From Erinaceus europaeus (lineage: Eukaryota > Chordata > Mammalia > Eulipotyphla > Erinaceidae): a stretch of DNA of 64,000 bases. The notes below the pieces were generated by a model. The model saw only the letters and a program-made list of their open reading frames with translations, did not search any database and was not told the DNA's origin. Below, one piece after another: positions 16,937 through 28,609 of this stretch (positions within the stretch are counted from its first letter, which is position 1; every line of letters begins with the position of its first letter). The DNA lies in assembly GCF_950295315.1 (NCBI RefSeq), contig NC_080175.1, positions 65,001,353 through 65,065,352 on the forward strand, read 5' to 3'. A program made the translations under genes and the position numbers.

Positions 16937-17880
16937 TTTACTAGTTTTTCCTTAAACAAATTTACATAGTTTAAATAAGGAAATATGATTCTTTGCAACT
17001 AACATTATTTAGTATCAGTCACTTGCTACAATTTCTGCATATACACATAATTGAATATATAATGTAAATGTTTAACTACTCCATTACAGCATATTTGCTA
17101 TACCATTAACATGACCCTTAAATGATATCCTGATATGTAGGATTGTGTTAGAATGATGTTACACTATTTATTGATTTCAGGTCAGCAGCTCTGTCTGGTC
17201 TTCTTAAAAAAACCCATAGGTTGTTAGCCTGCTATAAATCCCCAGATTTAAGCTTTGGTTTTTTTTTTTTCCCATAAACCCTGTAAGTTGTAATCAGTCA
17301 GCTTTCTCTGCCAATCAATCTTTCCCCAGTTGGTTTCCTTTTGCACTTACCCTTGTGCTATAAGTTGAGGCTTCGACATGGTGTTATACTCTTAAAAATA
17401 AGGTTTAGGTTTCTGACAAGGGAAAAAAAATGAAAAAATCTAAAAGAAAATTTTGCCAATCAGAAATTCCTTGCCTGCTGATTTTAAGTCTCTTCACTGA
17501 ATTAGATAAATTCTGGATGTCGTCAGAATGAAACCGAGATTCTAGACCTTATCTTTACAATTATCATTTCTGCAATGTGGAATAGTTTCGTTCTTTTGGA
17601 TTCTGCACCCACAAATAACAAAGTACAGTTTCTTCATCATGCTTTTACTTCACATAAATTAAACTATGTGAAACTGAAAATTAAGTAAATTTCATAACTG
17701 TGAATGTTGGAAAACAAGGAATAAAAGTGAATTAAACAAATATGCAAAGAATATAATAGAGTATGATAAAATGAAGAATATATTATGAAATGATTGAATA
17801 TATTATGAAGCACTTTGTTGTCAGAAATGTGGTGTTTCACAATTGCTATATAAGTTATAATGCTATATAACATACTTAGT
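16937..17880. other. Unique AT-rich stretch, nothing recognised
   Basis: No gene or repeat recognised. The 85-codon minus-strand ORF at 17664-17921 is Ile/Tyr/Ser rich and looks like chance in AT-rich DNA. Confidence 0.55.
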
Positions 17881-17884
17881 CTAG

Positions 17885-18060
17885 AGAGGCTGGGTGGTGT
17901 TGCACCTGGTTGAGCGCACATGTTACAATGTGCAAGGACCCTGGAGCTCCAGTAGAGAAATCGGTTAGCACACTGTACTTATACAATGTACAAGGACCCA
18001 GGTTCCAGTCCCTGGTACCCAGCTGCAGGGTGAAAGCTTCATGAGTGGTGAAGCAGAGCT
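17885..18060 (+). mobile_element. SINE family B, with two consecutive tRNA-like heads
   Basis: First head at 17886-17945 ('gctgggtggtgttgcacctg', 'caaggaccctgg'). Then a second head at about 17951-18010 ('cggttagcacactgtactta', 'caaggacccaggttccagtc'), followed by 'agcttcatgagtggtgaagc'. One copy landed in another, or two heads were joined in the RNA. Confidence 0.65.
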
Positions 18061-18350
18061 GAAGAATTTACTGCTCCTGGAGGCTATTTTTAACCCTTTT
18101 GTTGCCTTAGTTGTTTATTGTTGTTGTTATTATTGTTATTGCTCTCATTGTTGTTGGATAGAACAGAGAGAAGTCGAGAGAGGAGAGGAAGATAGGGAGA
18201 GAAAAAGACAGACACCTGCAGAGCTGCTTTACTACTTATGAAGTGACCCCCCTGCAGGTGGGGAGCCAGGCTAGAACCAGGATACTTAAGCCGGTCCTTG
18301 TGCTTAGGCCATGTGCACTTAAACCACTGAGCTACAGCCCAACCCCCTCT
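18061..18350 (-). mobile_element. SINE family A/C
   Basis: Plus-strand order: 'ctgctcctggaggctatttt' (3' module piece), TTGTTGTTATTATTG tail, AGAGAGAAGTCGAGAGAGGA, CACCTGCAGAGCTGC, GGTGGGGAGCC and a head ending 'gagctacagcccaac'. It lies head-to-tail against the family B copy before it. Confidence 0.82.
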
Positions 18351-18674
18351 ATTACTGACACAATCTCTGTGGGTAGCATGAGAATTTAATTCATTTTGAT
18401 TCAACTGACTCCAGCATAAATAAGATTAATAATTTCTGCTCTACTTCTCACTGTTTTGCTGATATTATTTTTTTAAAAAATGCATTTATGCATTTCACTC
18501 TGTGCTATACTGATATATCATATGTATATGTATGTTTCCATAACCAGATAGTGGTTTTCAAAAACACAACACAATTCATGTGAATTTACATGGATACTGA
18601 TAGTTTTGTTTATCATAAAATTATGCAAAAGTATATATTCAATGAATATTTTCCAGGCATTACAAAATAATGCA

Positions 18675-18905
18675 ATTACTTTGTTATTATAGTTATTATT
18701 GTTGTTACTGATGTCATCATTCTTAGATAGGACAGAGAGAAATAGAGAAAGGAGGGGAAGAAAGAGGGGGAGAGAAAGATAGACAGCTGAAGATCTGCTT
18801 TACCACTTGTGAAAGGACTCCCCTGCATGTGGGGAGCTAGGGGCTCCAACCAGGATCCTTATGCAGATTCTTGTGCCACCCACTGCTCAACCACCTAACT
18901 CCTGA
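18675..18905 (-). mobile_element. SINE family A, diverged
   Basis: TATTGTTGTTACTGATGTCA tail, 'ggacagagagaaatagagaa', 'agatctgctttaccacttgt', 'tgtggggagctaggggctcc' and a shortened head ending 'caaccacctaactcct'. Confidence 0.82.
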
Positions 18906-19655
18906 AATGATGCAATTCTTCCAGACTTTTAAAGCTTGGTCAACTTTTAGAGAAAAATAAGTCAATTTGCTGATTTTGCTGTTGGAATAGCAACTGAGAG
19001 ACATAACTATATTCTATTTGACATGTTCCGTATGTACCCCATTTTCCACTTTTACTGAGAGTTATATAGACTACTATTCACTAAGGTCATGAGAAATTTT
19101 TATGTGCCACTTCTATTTGACTAGGAAAGTTTCTTTGAGACCAGCAATCTTTGCCCCCCTTCCCTTGAGAAGTACCACTATAAACTGAAATAAAAGTGTT
19201 TGAATAGCAAATGTCACTGCCTCTCTCAGGATATATCAAACCTCTAAAGCAAAGCTAAAGCATAAAGCAGGTCATCAGTGATTTCCTTCAATAACTAAGG
19301 AAACTGAAACAACTTCAAAATGTGTAACTACCACAATTTTTCAAAGGTACAACTAAAATGAGAAATTCAAATGGATTTAGGATTATACACCATTTATGTA
19401 TATGTTATATTTCAGGATGTAGAACACATCTATCTTTTCAGAACTGTAGACAGTCTTATAGAATTTGTAATGGTTTGAAGAAACTAAGATTTTATGAAAT
19501 TTAGAAATTTTAGAATTTTAAAATTCTCACATATTATAAAAAATACATTGTAGAAAGACAATATTTATAATAATATTAGAAATCACAGTTTTCCTGGTCA
19601 AATTTAATTCTTTCAAAGTTACTCTAATAATTATTTTGGAAATGAACATTTGTAA
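18906..19655. other. Unique stretch, nothing recognised
   Basis: AT-rich, with no ORF of interest, RNA gene or familiar repeat. Confidence 0.55.
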
Positions 19656-19669
19656 GAATTGGTCTGATC

Positions 19670-19994
19670 CAACCCCATCAATGTGTCCCAGAGCCCAGCT
19701 CCTCCAGAGCCCCACCCCACTAGGGAAAGAGAGAGACAAGCTGGGAGTATGGATCGACCTGTCAATGTCCATGATCAGTGGGGAAGCAATTATAGAAGCC
19801 AGACATTCCACCTTCTGCATCCCACTGTGACCTTGGGTCCATACTCTCAGAGGGTTAAAGAATAGGAAAGCCATCAGGGCAGGGGATGGGGTACAGAGAT
19901 CTGGTGGTGGGAATTATGTGGAGTTGTACCCCTCTTATCCTATGGTTTTGTCAGTGCTTCCTATTTATAAAATAAAAACAAATAATACAAAAAG
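19670..19994 (+). mobile_element. 5'-truncated L1 3' UTR with perfect TSD
   Basis: Only the last ~325 bp of the L1 3' UTR and the A-rich tail are present. GAATTGGTCTGATC at 19656-19669 is repeated exactly at 19995-20008 (14 bp). A textbook severely truncated L1 insertion; the short ORFs on both strands are UTR artefacts. Confidence 0.92.
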
Positions 19995-20040
19995 GAATTG
20001 GTCTGATCATCACAGAGAGTTAAAATGCATCCTACCTGAA

Positions 20041-20245
20041 TTTTTTTTTACAATGTTTATTTATTTAGATCAGTAGAACAGAGATAATGAAAGGGAGGAT
20101 AGAGGATATAGCAAGACACCTGCAACATTGCCTCACCACTTGTGAAGCTTTCCCCCTGTAGGTGGGGCATGGGGACTTGAACCAGGTCTTTGGGCTTGAT
20201 GATAAGTACACTTAAGGAGGTGTGCCACCACTTGATCCCCCTTCC
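20041..20245 (-). mobile_element. SINE family B
   Basis: Plus-strand order: T-run, 'gatcagtagaacagagataa', 'gacacctgcaacattgcctc', 'gaagctttccccctgtaggt', 'ggggacttgaaccaggtctt' (B-box region) and 'ggtgtgccaccacttgatcc' (head). Confidence 0.78.
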
Positions 20246-20364
20246 TACATGGATTTCATGCTTGTGAACTGTTTTGTTGCTTCTAGTGAGACTTAGATTT
20301 GACATGTTTGGATTCTTGTTTGTGGTTCTATTTAATAAATATTTAAAATATTACACATACATCA

Positions 20365-20490
20365 TTTTATGTTATTGAAAGACATATAGAGAGAAAGAAA
20401 CCAGCGTATTGCTCATCTCTGACTGATAGTTGTACCTGGGGATTGAACTTCGTCTTTTGCATAACCATTATGCTTTCTCTCCAGACTGTT
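20365..20490 (-). mobile_element. SINE family D
   Basis: 'gctcatctctgactgatagt', 'tggggattgaacttcgtctt' and 'tgcataaccattatgctttc', the reverse of the family D head. A partial copy. Confidence 0.62.
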
Positions 20491-20884
20491 TGTGTTTCTA
20501 AAGGAATACACAACATCTCTATTTCAGTCACTGTAGAATATTTTACATCAGTAACTTTAACTCCAAGAAGGAAATAATCACACAGAACAGAGATTCTAAA
20601 CATATATATCAGAATGACATAATTGATAAAACAAATTTCTAGATACAACACCCAACATTTCTAATTTAGTTGGTGTAGATGGTTCATAACTTGGAGTTAC
20701 AGTGTACCCATAGAACTGCACAGAGTGGAAGTGAGATACGGTGACTTATGCTTTCTTTTCCTTCTAGAAAGAATCTTTATCTTTTAATGTTGCTTTTCTC
20801 TGTAGTCTCAAGAGTCATCTCAATTATATAATATTATGTAATCGTCATTGGTGTCTACTATCATATTACAATTATATCAAAATT

Positions 20885-21016
20885 TAGTGGCTTGAAATGA
20901 GTTTTTATGCACAAAGACCTGGGTTTAAAGACCCTTGATCCTCACCAGCAGGGAGGAAGTTTCCCAAGTGAAGAAACAGTGCTTCAGGTGTCTTTCTTTC
21001 TTTCTTTTTTTTTTCA
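20885..21016 (+). mobile_element. SINE family B, degenerate, with TTTC tail
   Basis: 'tatgcacaaagacctgggtt', 'cctcaccagcagggaggaag' and a TCTTTCTTTCTTTC body, ending where the L1 tail begins. Confidence 0.5.
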
Positions 21017-21715
21017 ACACTTGTTTTTTATTAGTGATTTAATACTGATTAACAAAACTGTAGGATAAGAGGTATAGAATTCCCACCACCAGAGTTCCAT
21101 ATCCCCTCCCCTCCACTGGAAGATTCCCTATTCTTTATCCCTCTGGAAGTATGTACCAAAAATCCTCATGAGATGCAGAAGGTGGAAGGCCTGACTTCTC
21201 CTAACTGCTTCTCTACTGAACATGGATATTGGTAAGTAGGTTCATAACTTCAGCCTGTCTCTGTCTTTCCCTAGTGGGATAGGGCTCTGAAGAAGTAAAG
21301 TTAACAGGACATACTGGTGAGAACAGCTGTCCAGGGAGGTTAGGATGGCATCATGGTAGCCTCTGCAATTTGGTGGCTGAAAAGCAATAAGATATAAAGC
21401 AGGACAATTTGTTTAATAATCAGCAACCTAAATGTCAGCATAGAGCAGATGGAACTAAGGCTCTTGGTATAGAAAGAAGCTAGGCATATAATTTTTGATA
21501 TATTCCAAGGGGGCCCATGGCTTTAATAATTTTTGCCTGAGTCCAATAGCTAAGACTGTCTGGGAAGGTGGTGCCAGAGTTGAAAATAGGACTATAAAGT
21601 TGGAATAAAGATAATTAGACAACATTCCACTCTTTGATGCCTCCCTCCCTCTTTATCTCACTTCCTCTGTCCTTGGGAGAAAGAACATTTTCAAAGACAT
21701 TTATAATGTTAGTGA
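21017..21715 (-). mobile_element. L1 3' UTR copy
   Basis: Begins (plus strand) with the reversed tail and 'aaaactgtaggataagaggt', followed by the 'ttcccaccaccagagttcca' block, and extends to 'gggagaaagaacattttcaa', equivalent to 9228-9250 in the reference copy. Internal deletions are present; no ORF2. Confidence 0.82.
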
Positions 21716-22610
21716 AGTCACCTGTGGACCTGATGCCTTTCAGGAGCCCACAACTGTGTCAGAAGATAATCACAAATCAAGCTCACAGTCATAGAATTGG
21801 ATCTAATAAAAAACAACATCTGTGATTACTGCTGACTCAAACATTTCTAAAAGTTTCAAGTGTCTCAAAATGAAAATTGAAAAGATAACTGTATTGAACA
21901 CATGATAATTCATTTGACAACTGACCTATGTTTATAATAAAATGTTAACTCCAAGAATATTTAGTTGTCCTGTTTTTAAAGTTATTTTAAAATTAAGAAT
22001 AATTCATAAGTTTACCTCTTAAGATTATGGCTTCAGTAATTATTGAAGAATACATTCATCTTTAATAAAATGTTATACAACATGTTTACCTCACATATTC
22101 TCAAATGATCCACAAGTCTGTAATAGAGCAAAATCCCTTTTTAATTTTTCATCTGCAATTATACTAGCTTAATAGAACTAATTATGAATAATGTATAGGA
22201 AAAAGCTAGCTTTGATTTATGCCGTAAAACACTTATTTTCTTCGTATGGTAGAATTTCAAAAATATTAGATGACTTTTAGGGGAAAGTTATAATAAAGTA
22301 TATGTTGGGGAATCTGAAGTTGCCTTCAGCATTTCTAAGCATGAAACATCTGAATGAGATGCTTTCAAGCACTTTCCTTTTCAAGATTTCAACCTTTCTG
22401 AAACTATCAGAAACCAAAAAAGAAAGGATTTTCCCAGAATTCCAAGAAACTATTCTTTGTCTGAGTCATTGAAATTTTTTTATGATACGATGAACAGATA
22501 CAAGTTTTATAAAATCATTGAGGCAAAGACAAGGTAGGTGGGTGGAAAGTATGGGCAGGGTTCTTTAAAATATATTTATCAATCTATAATAATCTACAAT
22601 GCAGTGTTGT
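21716..22610. other. Unique AT-rich stretch, nothing recognised
   Basis: No gene, RNA or familiar repeat seen. Confidence 0.55.
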
Positions 22611-22617
22611 GGCATAG

Positions 22618-22810
22618 TCACTTTTTTTGTCATTTTCAGACTTACGCAGCTCTGGTTTGACTCTTTTTCAGAGAGAAACAAAGAGGTGGAGACAGGGAAA
22701 GAAATCACAGCACTGAACCTTCTTTAATGTACTAGGAGCCAGACTCATATGTGGGTAGTGTATATACATCATGGCATCAAAGCTCACTATCCAAGTCAGA
22801 AATTTTGCTA
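22618..22810 (-). mobile_element. SINE family E/A-like, degenerate
   Basis: 'tttttcagagagaaacaaag', 'cacagcactgaaccttcttt', 'aggagccagactcatatgtg' and 'catcaaagctcactatccaa', the reversed order of family E (see 49936-50100). Confidence 0.55.
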
Positions 22811-23860
22811 ACAGTTTAACCACTTAAAAGTAATACATATAATTTAGAAGAATTTCAAAGTTAATTATAAGAGGTTCTTTACGGAAGCTAAAATTACACA
22901 GTATATGTTACAAAGGGGCATTTATAGTAATACAGAAAAATGCCTATTTACAAGAATGTACTTCTTGTCTTTTAGAAGAGTAATTTACCTCAATTGTTGT
23001 CTCCAGAGGATATTATGTCAAATGTGAACCAGGTACAAGGTTTCTAGGGTTAATTTCTGTTTCCATGGAAACTACCCAAGTGTGCCTTGGTTTTAAATGA
23101 GTTCCTGCAGACTGACACTCGGAGACACCTGCTGAAAGAAACAGATTTCTAAGTAATGAATGAAGCCTCACACTGGGAAGTGGAAAATCTTTTATGTTTA
23201 ACTTTTTACACATTAAAGATACCAACTAATGCTTCCAATATTTCAGAAGGCATATTTTAATGATTTTCTAAACTGTGATATAGTAAGAGTTTTTTAAAAA
23301 AATGAATAGTGACACTAAAAATTTAAGAAAATGTATTTTCACATGTTAAAAGAGCTCTAGTAATTAGGATATTTAAGCTTACTCATAACTGAATTGTATG
23401 ATAATTCAAAAACAAAATAACTAAAGTATAGTTGCTGATTTCAAGGAAATATCACAGAGTACAAAGGATATCATAAAAAGATGATTATGCCAATTACAGT
23501 AAGCAGTAATAAGCAAATAAAACACAATAAAATTTAGAAAGATCAAGTTATGCCGGTTTGGACAGCACAAATCATGAACAGCTATTGAAGTAGGAAACAC
23601 TAAATATTAATATTAAAGAGAGAGTTCAGGGAAAAAGCTAACAAATGGTGTAATTCTATGGGGTGATCCAACTGGGAGGTAGGCAGGTTAATAGGTTCAT
23701 GAGGAATGGAAATAAAATGCTTTCTGGATATTCACAGGAAACAATTAATTGTGCTGGGTTGTTAAAGTACTAGGCAGGGGAGTAAGTAATCAAAATGAAG
23801 GTAATCCCAGAAAATAGATACAATGGAAGTTTTATTAATATGGATTATTTATTTATTAAT
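22811..23860. other. Unique stretch, nothing recognised
   Basis: No repeat I know and no coding signal. The 70-codon minus-strand ORF at 23013-23225 has no motif. Confidence 0.5.
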
Positions 23861-23879
23861 ATGGATTTTTATATTGTAA

Positions 23880-24440
23880 TCATTAGATTCCACATTTTAA
23901 ACAGGTGAGTTGTCTGGGGAGTAGATACTACAGTGGTTTGTAACAGTCCAACCACGAAAGCATTCCACATGCCCCGCAACAGATGAATGTTAAGCATATA
24001 GTGCAACACAGCACAATGTAATACTACTTTATTACTGATGAAATCACCTCCTTTGCCACGTCTTAGATGGAACATGGGATGCATTGGATCGACCTTCTCG
24101 TGGTGCATCCCGTGAGTACCCATTCATTGGGGAAACTGACGATCCTTCCTAGCCGACTGAATCCACATGGATCCCAGTCACTTTCAAAGCCAGCAACCAG
24201 CAGCTCCTGACAGCTTTCAACCTGACGCTGTTGACTGGCTATGGAAGAAGGGCAAACGCTAGAAGAAGAAGATGGAACATGAAAGAATATTGGTAACTGA
24301 AATCAGAAAGAGAAGAGTGAGTAACAGATGATCTCACTTGTACCTGTAATAAGAAATGAGGTAGGAAAGGAAAAACATGGGTGAAAATTTGACTAAATAT
24401 TGTCCGTTGCAGTAAGGACCAAGGCATCAAAGAGTGGAAT
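23880..24440 (+). mobile_element. Old L1 ORF2-end fragment, split by a small retroposon
   Basis: 'acagatgaatgttaagcata', 'acaatgtaatactactttat', 'gatgaaatcacctcctttgc' and, after the insert, 'actgaaatcagaaagagaag' and 'cagatgatctcacttgtacc' resemble the end of an older L1 ORF2 and following UTR. No frame survives. The insert at 24077-24269 lies between 'agatggaacatg' duplicates. Confidence 0.55.
24077..24269 (+). mobile_element. 193-bp retroposon sharing its 3' end with a non-L1 LINE
   Basis: Flanked by a perfect 12-bp duplication AGATGGAACATG (24065-24076 and 24270-24281). Its last 53 bp (24217-24269) are identical to 7837-7889, the 3' end of the non-L1 LINE fragment, including the GCTAGAAGAAGA ending. 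The first 140 bp are unrelated to that fragment and start with a 7-bp stem (GGATGCA 24077-24083 with TGCATCC 24104-24110). No A-box/B-box tRNA head is seen, so it looks like a LINE 5' end joined to the LINE 3' end, or a SINE with another head. No coding frame. Confidence 0.8.
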
Positions 24441-24819
24441 GTTGTCTAATTATCTATCATGGGAAAATAAGAAATTGCATGTATGTGACAACTGGCTTGT
24501 AAGTATTACTCTTGTAATAAAACACCAAAAATACACTACAGTGACAAATTTCTATATTAAAAAAGGGAAAAGGAGATTTTTGTTGCTTATTAATGATACT
24601 TCTATTTAATACTTTAAAAAACACTATTATCTATCTCAAAGAAAGCATACATGTAAAATCTTGGCATTATTATTAAATTTTGTATCAACTATAAGATGAA
24701 TACAATTTTTATTAATAACAATTTTATATGGTCAAATCAATTGGATTCTATTTTGTATCTGCTTATAATGGCTTATATTTAATTTTAAAGATTAGAAATG
24801 AAAATATATTTTATAGTTT

Positions 24820-24912
24820 ATTGTCTAACACCCAGGTCTTTGATCTATTTGGAGTTGACTTTTGTTTCTGGTGAGATAAAGTGGTTCAGTTTCATTCTTC
24901 TGCACATATACA
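24820..24912 (-). pseudogene. Short L1 ORF2 fragment, inverted
   Basis: The minus strand reads TGTGCAGAAGAATGAAACTG and continues through the 'atctcaccagaaacaaaag' and 'tcaactccaaatagatcaaa' segments, matching ORF2 at 63208-63290. It abuts an L1 3' UTR in the opposite orientation. Confidence 0.75.
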
Positions 24913-26185
24913 ATTTGTAATAGCTAAAACATGTAAGAAAGCAAGTAGAAAGACGTAAAGAGATACCTTAAAGTACCTAATTAAATAGTTTCTATTATGA
25001 CCTAGATACCTTCTTCACTGACTTTCTGTTATACTTCCCTCAGTCACGCCAAAGCTAACCTTATCAAAGTAAGGACTACAAAAGGTGAATAAGGGCAAAA
25101 GACTAGCATACTTTCATGATGGCTCTTTAGTCACTATCAGGCCACCCCATCACCTGGGGCCCTAGTCAGGGAGTCCTGGGATTCCCAAACACAATGAGCC
25201 TAGACCTCAAGAAGATCCCTCTCTCCGTTATCACTGGTCATCTTCATAATGGACCCTTTTGGGGGCCCCCATAGGAACAACATAATGGACCCTTTTGGGG
25301 GCTCCCATAGGACCTTGCCCTCAATGCGGATGAACAATGATAGAGAATGTTCCATCCTATGAAAGGGGGTTGTATACCATACATCTACCACCTGAAGAGC
25401 AGAGGTCTTAAAGTTGGTGTGACTAGAATGTTCTTACTGATGACCGCAGAATGCAAGTTCAGATCTGCAGAGATGTAGAGGTTACAAGGGTTCTTATACT
25501 GAATGTGGTTCCCAGATCAAATCGATGGGGTTTACAGTCAATAATATTTATACATTTTTTCCATATTTGGGAGCTTCTTTCTGCCCTGATCCAGCTTCCT
25601 AGTCCTTTTTCCAGCCATAGAATCATCTCCTCAGACAATAACTTGGGTCCACCTACATATCAAATGTCAGGCTCAGGCAAAAATTAATAAAGTCATGGGC
25701 CCTTTGGAATATACCTAAAATAGACCTACCAGATATTTCCAAAACAGAGACCCCATATCTTCATTGCAATATTTCAGCCTTCAGATTCATGATTAATCAA
25801 CAATTTGTATGGTTTTATATGTTAACTATTTTTTAGTCACTAGGTTCTAGATGCTATCGTGATGCCAATCAGACTCCCCTGGGCAGAAGACCCCACAAGT
25901 GTGTCCTGAAGCCTTGCTTCCTCACAGCCCCGCCCCACTAAGGAAAGATAGAGACAGGCTGGGAGTATGGATCTACATGTCAACAACCATGTTCAGTGAA
26001 GAAGGAATTATAGAAGCCAGACCTTCCACCTTCTGCACCCCATAATGACCCTCGGTCCATACTTCCTCGGGGTTATAGAATAGGAAAGCTATCAGGTTGG
26101 GAAAAGGATACAGAGCTCTGGTGGTGGGAATTGAACCCTTCTTATCCTATGGTATTGCAAGTGTTTCCATTTTATAAATAAATAT
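24913..26185 (+). mobile_element. L1 older-type 3' UTR with A-rich tail
   Basis: Matches the 780-1615 copy and, reversed, 50855-51850 and 59555-61446. It contains the 'gctgggagtatggatctaca' block at about 25958 and ends 'cttatcctatggtattgcaa' plus TAAATAAATA. A 36-bp tandem duplication (CATAATGGACCCTTTTGGGG at 25245 and 25281) lies within it. Confidence 0.82.
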
Positions 26186-26555
26186 ATTAATAAAATAAAA
26201 TGCAATAAGCAAAATATAAATGAAAATATAAAATGTAGCACATATAAATTTAGTTTTTCCAATTAATTTCAGCTCAAGAATTTAACTAGGATGAGAATAT
26301 GCATTAAATTCTTATGTTTTATGTTTCCTTTCAATTTTTCCATAAGTAAATCATTAAATGTTTCTTTATAATAATTAAAATGTTAGTGTTCTTTATGAAT
26401 TGATGTGTGTGTCAATAAATTTCTATTTGTATAGAATATTCAGAAAATTTACCTCCAATTATTTTTATGAGTTTCAAAATGAAAGGTAACATATCACATC
26501 AAATTCAATATTTTCAGATGTGCTTGTCACTTCATCCACTGCCTTAAAGACTTAG
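26186..26555. other. AT-rich stretch, nothing recognised
   Basis: No gene or familiar repeat. Confidence 0.55.
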
Positions 26556-26559
26556 TCAG

Positions 26560-26690
26560 TATATATCTTTTCTTTATCAGATCATTGCTCAATTCAGACA
26601 AAGGTTGTACCAGAAATTGAACCTAGGATTTCAGAGCCTCAGGCATGACAGTCTTTTTGCAACACTACTATGCTATCTTCCACCTGAAAA
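26560..26690 (-). mobile_element. SINE family D
   Basis: 'agatcattgctcaattcaga', 'agaaattgaacctaggattt', 'cagagcctcaggcatgacag' and 'ctactatgctatcttccacc', the reversed family D head and middle. Confidence 0.65.
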
Positions 26691-27215
26691 TCATTCTCGA
26701 TTGTCCTGTCTAGAAATGTGGAAATGCTATTAGACTCTAGTAATTAAAAGGCAGTTATACCATCAAACATTCTATAGTGTATAGGTCAATCTCCATTGAA
26801 CACAAAATGCATTATTTGTTCCAGTATGTCAGCAATGAGTGTCCAGCAATTTTAAAAGAGTAAATGCAAATGCAAACTGTGGAGGTTCATTTATTTTGTT
26901 GTTTATATACTTTCTTTTTCTACTATGAAGTAATTTGATATCTCTTTGAGAGCACCTTAATCACAAAATAAAATTAATTATAAATTAAGATTTGGAAGAA
27001 AAATATCTATTTATGAAATCATATGTGTTGCAACAGGAATAATAAAAGTAAAGGAATCTTCTCAGATAAAGTGTTCTGTTTCTTTAGATAAAGTGTTTCA
27101 AGCCAGTAGATTTACAAAATCTCCAGAGTAGTGTGGGGAAAAAAGCCAGATTTAATGAAATACATGTCAAATCTACTAAGGAAAAGGCAGATTTAAGAGG
27201 TTTTCTTATCTGAAA
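26691..27215. other. Unique stretch, nothing recognised
   Basis: No gene or familiar repeat. Confidence 0.5.
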
Positions 27216-27217
27216 CT

Positions 27218-27428
27218 ACATTTTCTTTTATCTTTATTTATTTATTGGATAGAGGGAGCCAGAAATGGAGATGGGAGGAGGCGTCAACAGGGAGAGAGAC
27301 AGAGACACCTGCAGAACTGCTTAACCACTAGCAAAGCTTTCCCCCTATAGGTGGGGGCTGATGCTCTAACCTCGGTCCTTGCACATTATAATAAGTGTGC
27401 TCAACAAGTTGCACCACCACCCGTCCCC
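27218..27428 (-). mobile_element. SINE family B
   Basis: TTTATTTATTTATTGGATAG tail, 'cacctgcagaactgcttaac', 'gcaaagctttccccctatag' and a head ending 'ttgcaccaccacccgtcccc'. Confidence 0.85.
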
Positions 27429-27736
27429 TGAAATTATATATTTTAATGTAAAGGTATTTATAGTACTGAAACGGTCACATGAAGAGGCAGCTCCAGGGGC
27501 CATATCCTCTTTCACAATTATCTATATGCTGAGTACTCTATAGACAGTTGTTTGTTGTTAATGACTGTGGTCTTACTCATTGACCCTAACTATTTACATT
27601 GTGTGCACATTTCTCCATTCTAATCATTGATTACAAAAGTGCATTAACTCTAATAAGACAAATTACTAGGTCTTATTTTAGTGATCTCAGTGATTATGTG
27701 CTTCTCCTTTGCCACCTATTAGAAATTCTAATGCTG

Positions 27737-28010
27737 GGAGTCGGGTGGTAGAACAAGGGGTTACGCACAGGTGGCGCAAAGTGCAAGGACCAGTGTAAGG
27801 ATCCCAGTGCCAGTCCCCAGTTCCCCACCAGCAGGGGAGTCACTTCACAAGTGGTGAAGCAGGTCTGCAGGTGTCTATCTCTCTCTCTCTCTGTCTTCCT
27901 CTCCTCTCTCCATTTCTCTTTGTCCTATCCAACAAGGATGACAACAATAACAACTACAACAGTAAGACAAGTGCAACAAAAGGGAATAAATAAATATTTT
28001 TAAAAATAAA
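27737..28010 (+). mobile_element. SINE family A
   Basis: 'gggagtcgggtggtagaaca', 'caggtggcgcaaagtgcaag', 'aggggagtcacttcacaagt', pyrimidine body, and ACAACTACAACAGTAAGACA then AATAAATAAATA tail. Confidence 0.9.
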
Positions 28011-28254
28011 TGCCAATGTCATTTAGTGATGCTATACAGAATTTTTTATTAGTTTCTTGTAATTATTAATAGTTAGGTATGTTGTTACCACATTTCTACA
28101 GTGACCATGATCAGTATTTATGTGCATTTGAACTTGAATTCTGAAGCGATGATGAGGGTAGATGATCTAGAGAAAAGAGAGAAAAAATAAGCGTGATCCT
28201 AAAATAAAAATGATGTTGACTAAATAAATGCAAGTTTTAAGACTTGAAACTTAT

Positions 28255-28392
28255 TTGAGTAACTAGGAATGAAGCTGCTCAAAAGAGGTAATAAAGTGAA
28301 AGACTTTATTTCTCTTTCTCCCTCTCTGTTTACTCTTCCCCTCTCAATTTCTGTCTCCATCCAATATAAAAAAAATAAAACTTTAAAAAATT
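28255..28392 (+). mobile_element. SINE family B, 3' half
   Basis: Degenerate body 'tctctttctccctctctgtt' and 'ctctcaatttctgtctccat' ending 'ccaatataaaaaaaataaaa'. No clear head. Confidence 0.5.
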
Positions 28393-28561
28393 AAAGTGAG
28401 AATAACTTAGCTATTTTGAGGGCATTGATCAAAGAAAACAAAATGTTAATTTAGCTTTGAATTAGTTGAGATTAAATCAATAGATCTAAATCCATTGGAG
28501 AGAATATAATGCCTGTTTCCCTGATGAACAATTAATTGTATGGCTTAATTTTTTTTTCCAA

Positions 28562-28564
<3 letters not shown>

Positions 28565-28608
<44 letters not shown>
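28565..28608. repeat. (CA)n microsatellite
   Basis: About 21 perfect CA units. Confidence 0.95.

Positions 28609-28609
<1 letters not shown>

Noticed and set aside
25200..25391. 63-codon ORF with an internal repeat (LWGPPKGSIM)
   Set aside because: The repeat is the 36-bp duplication within an L1 3' UTR; not a gene.
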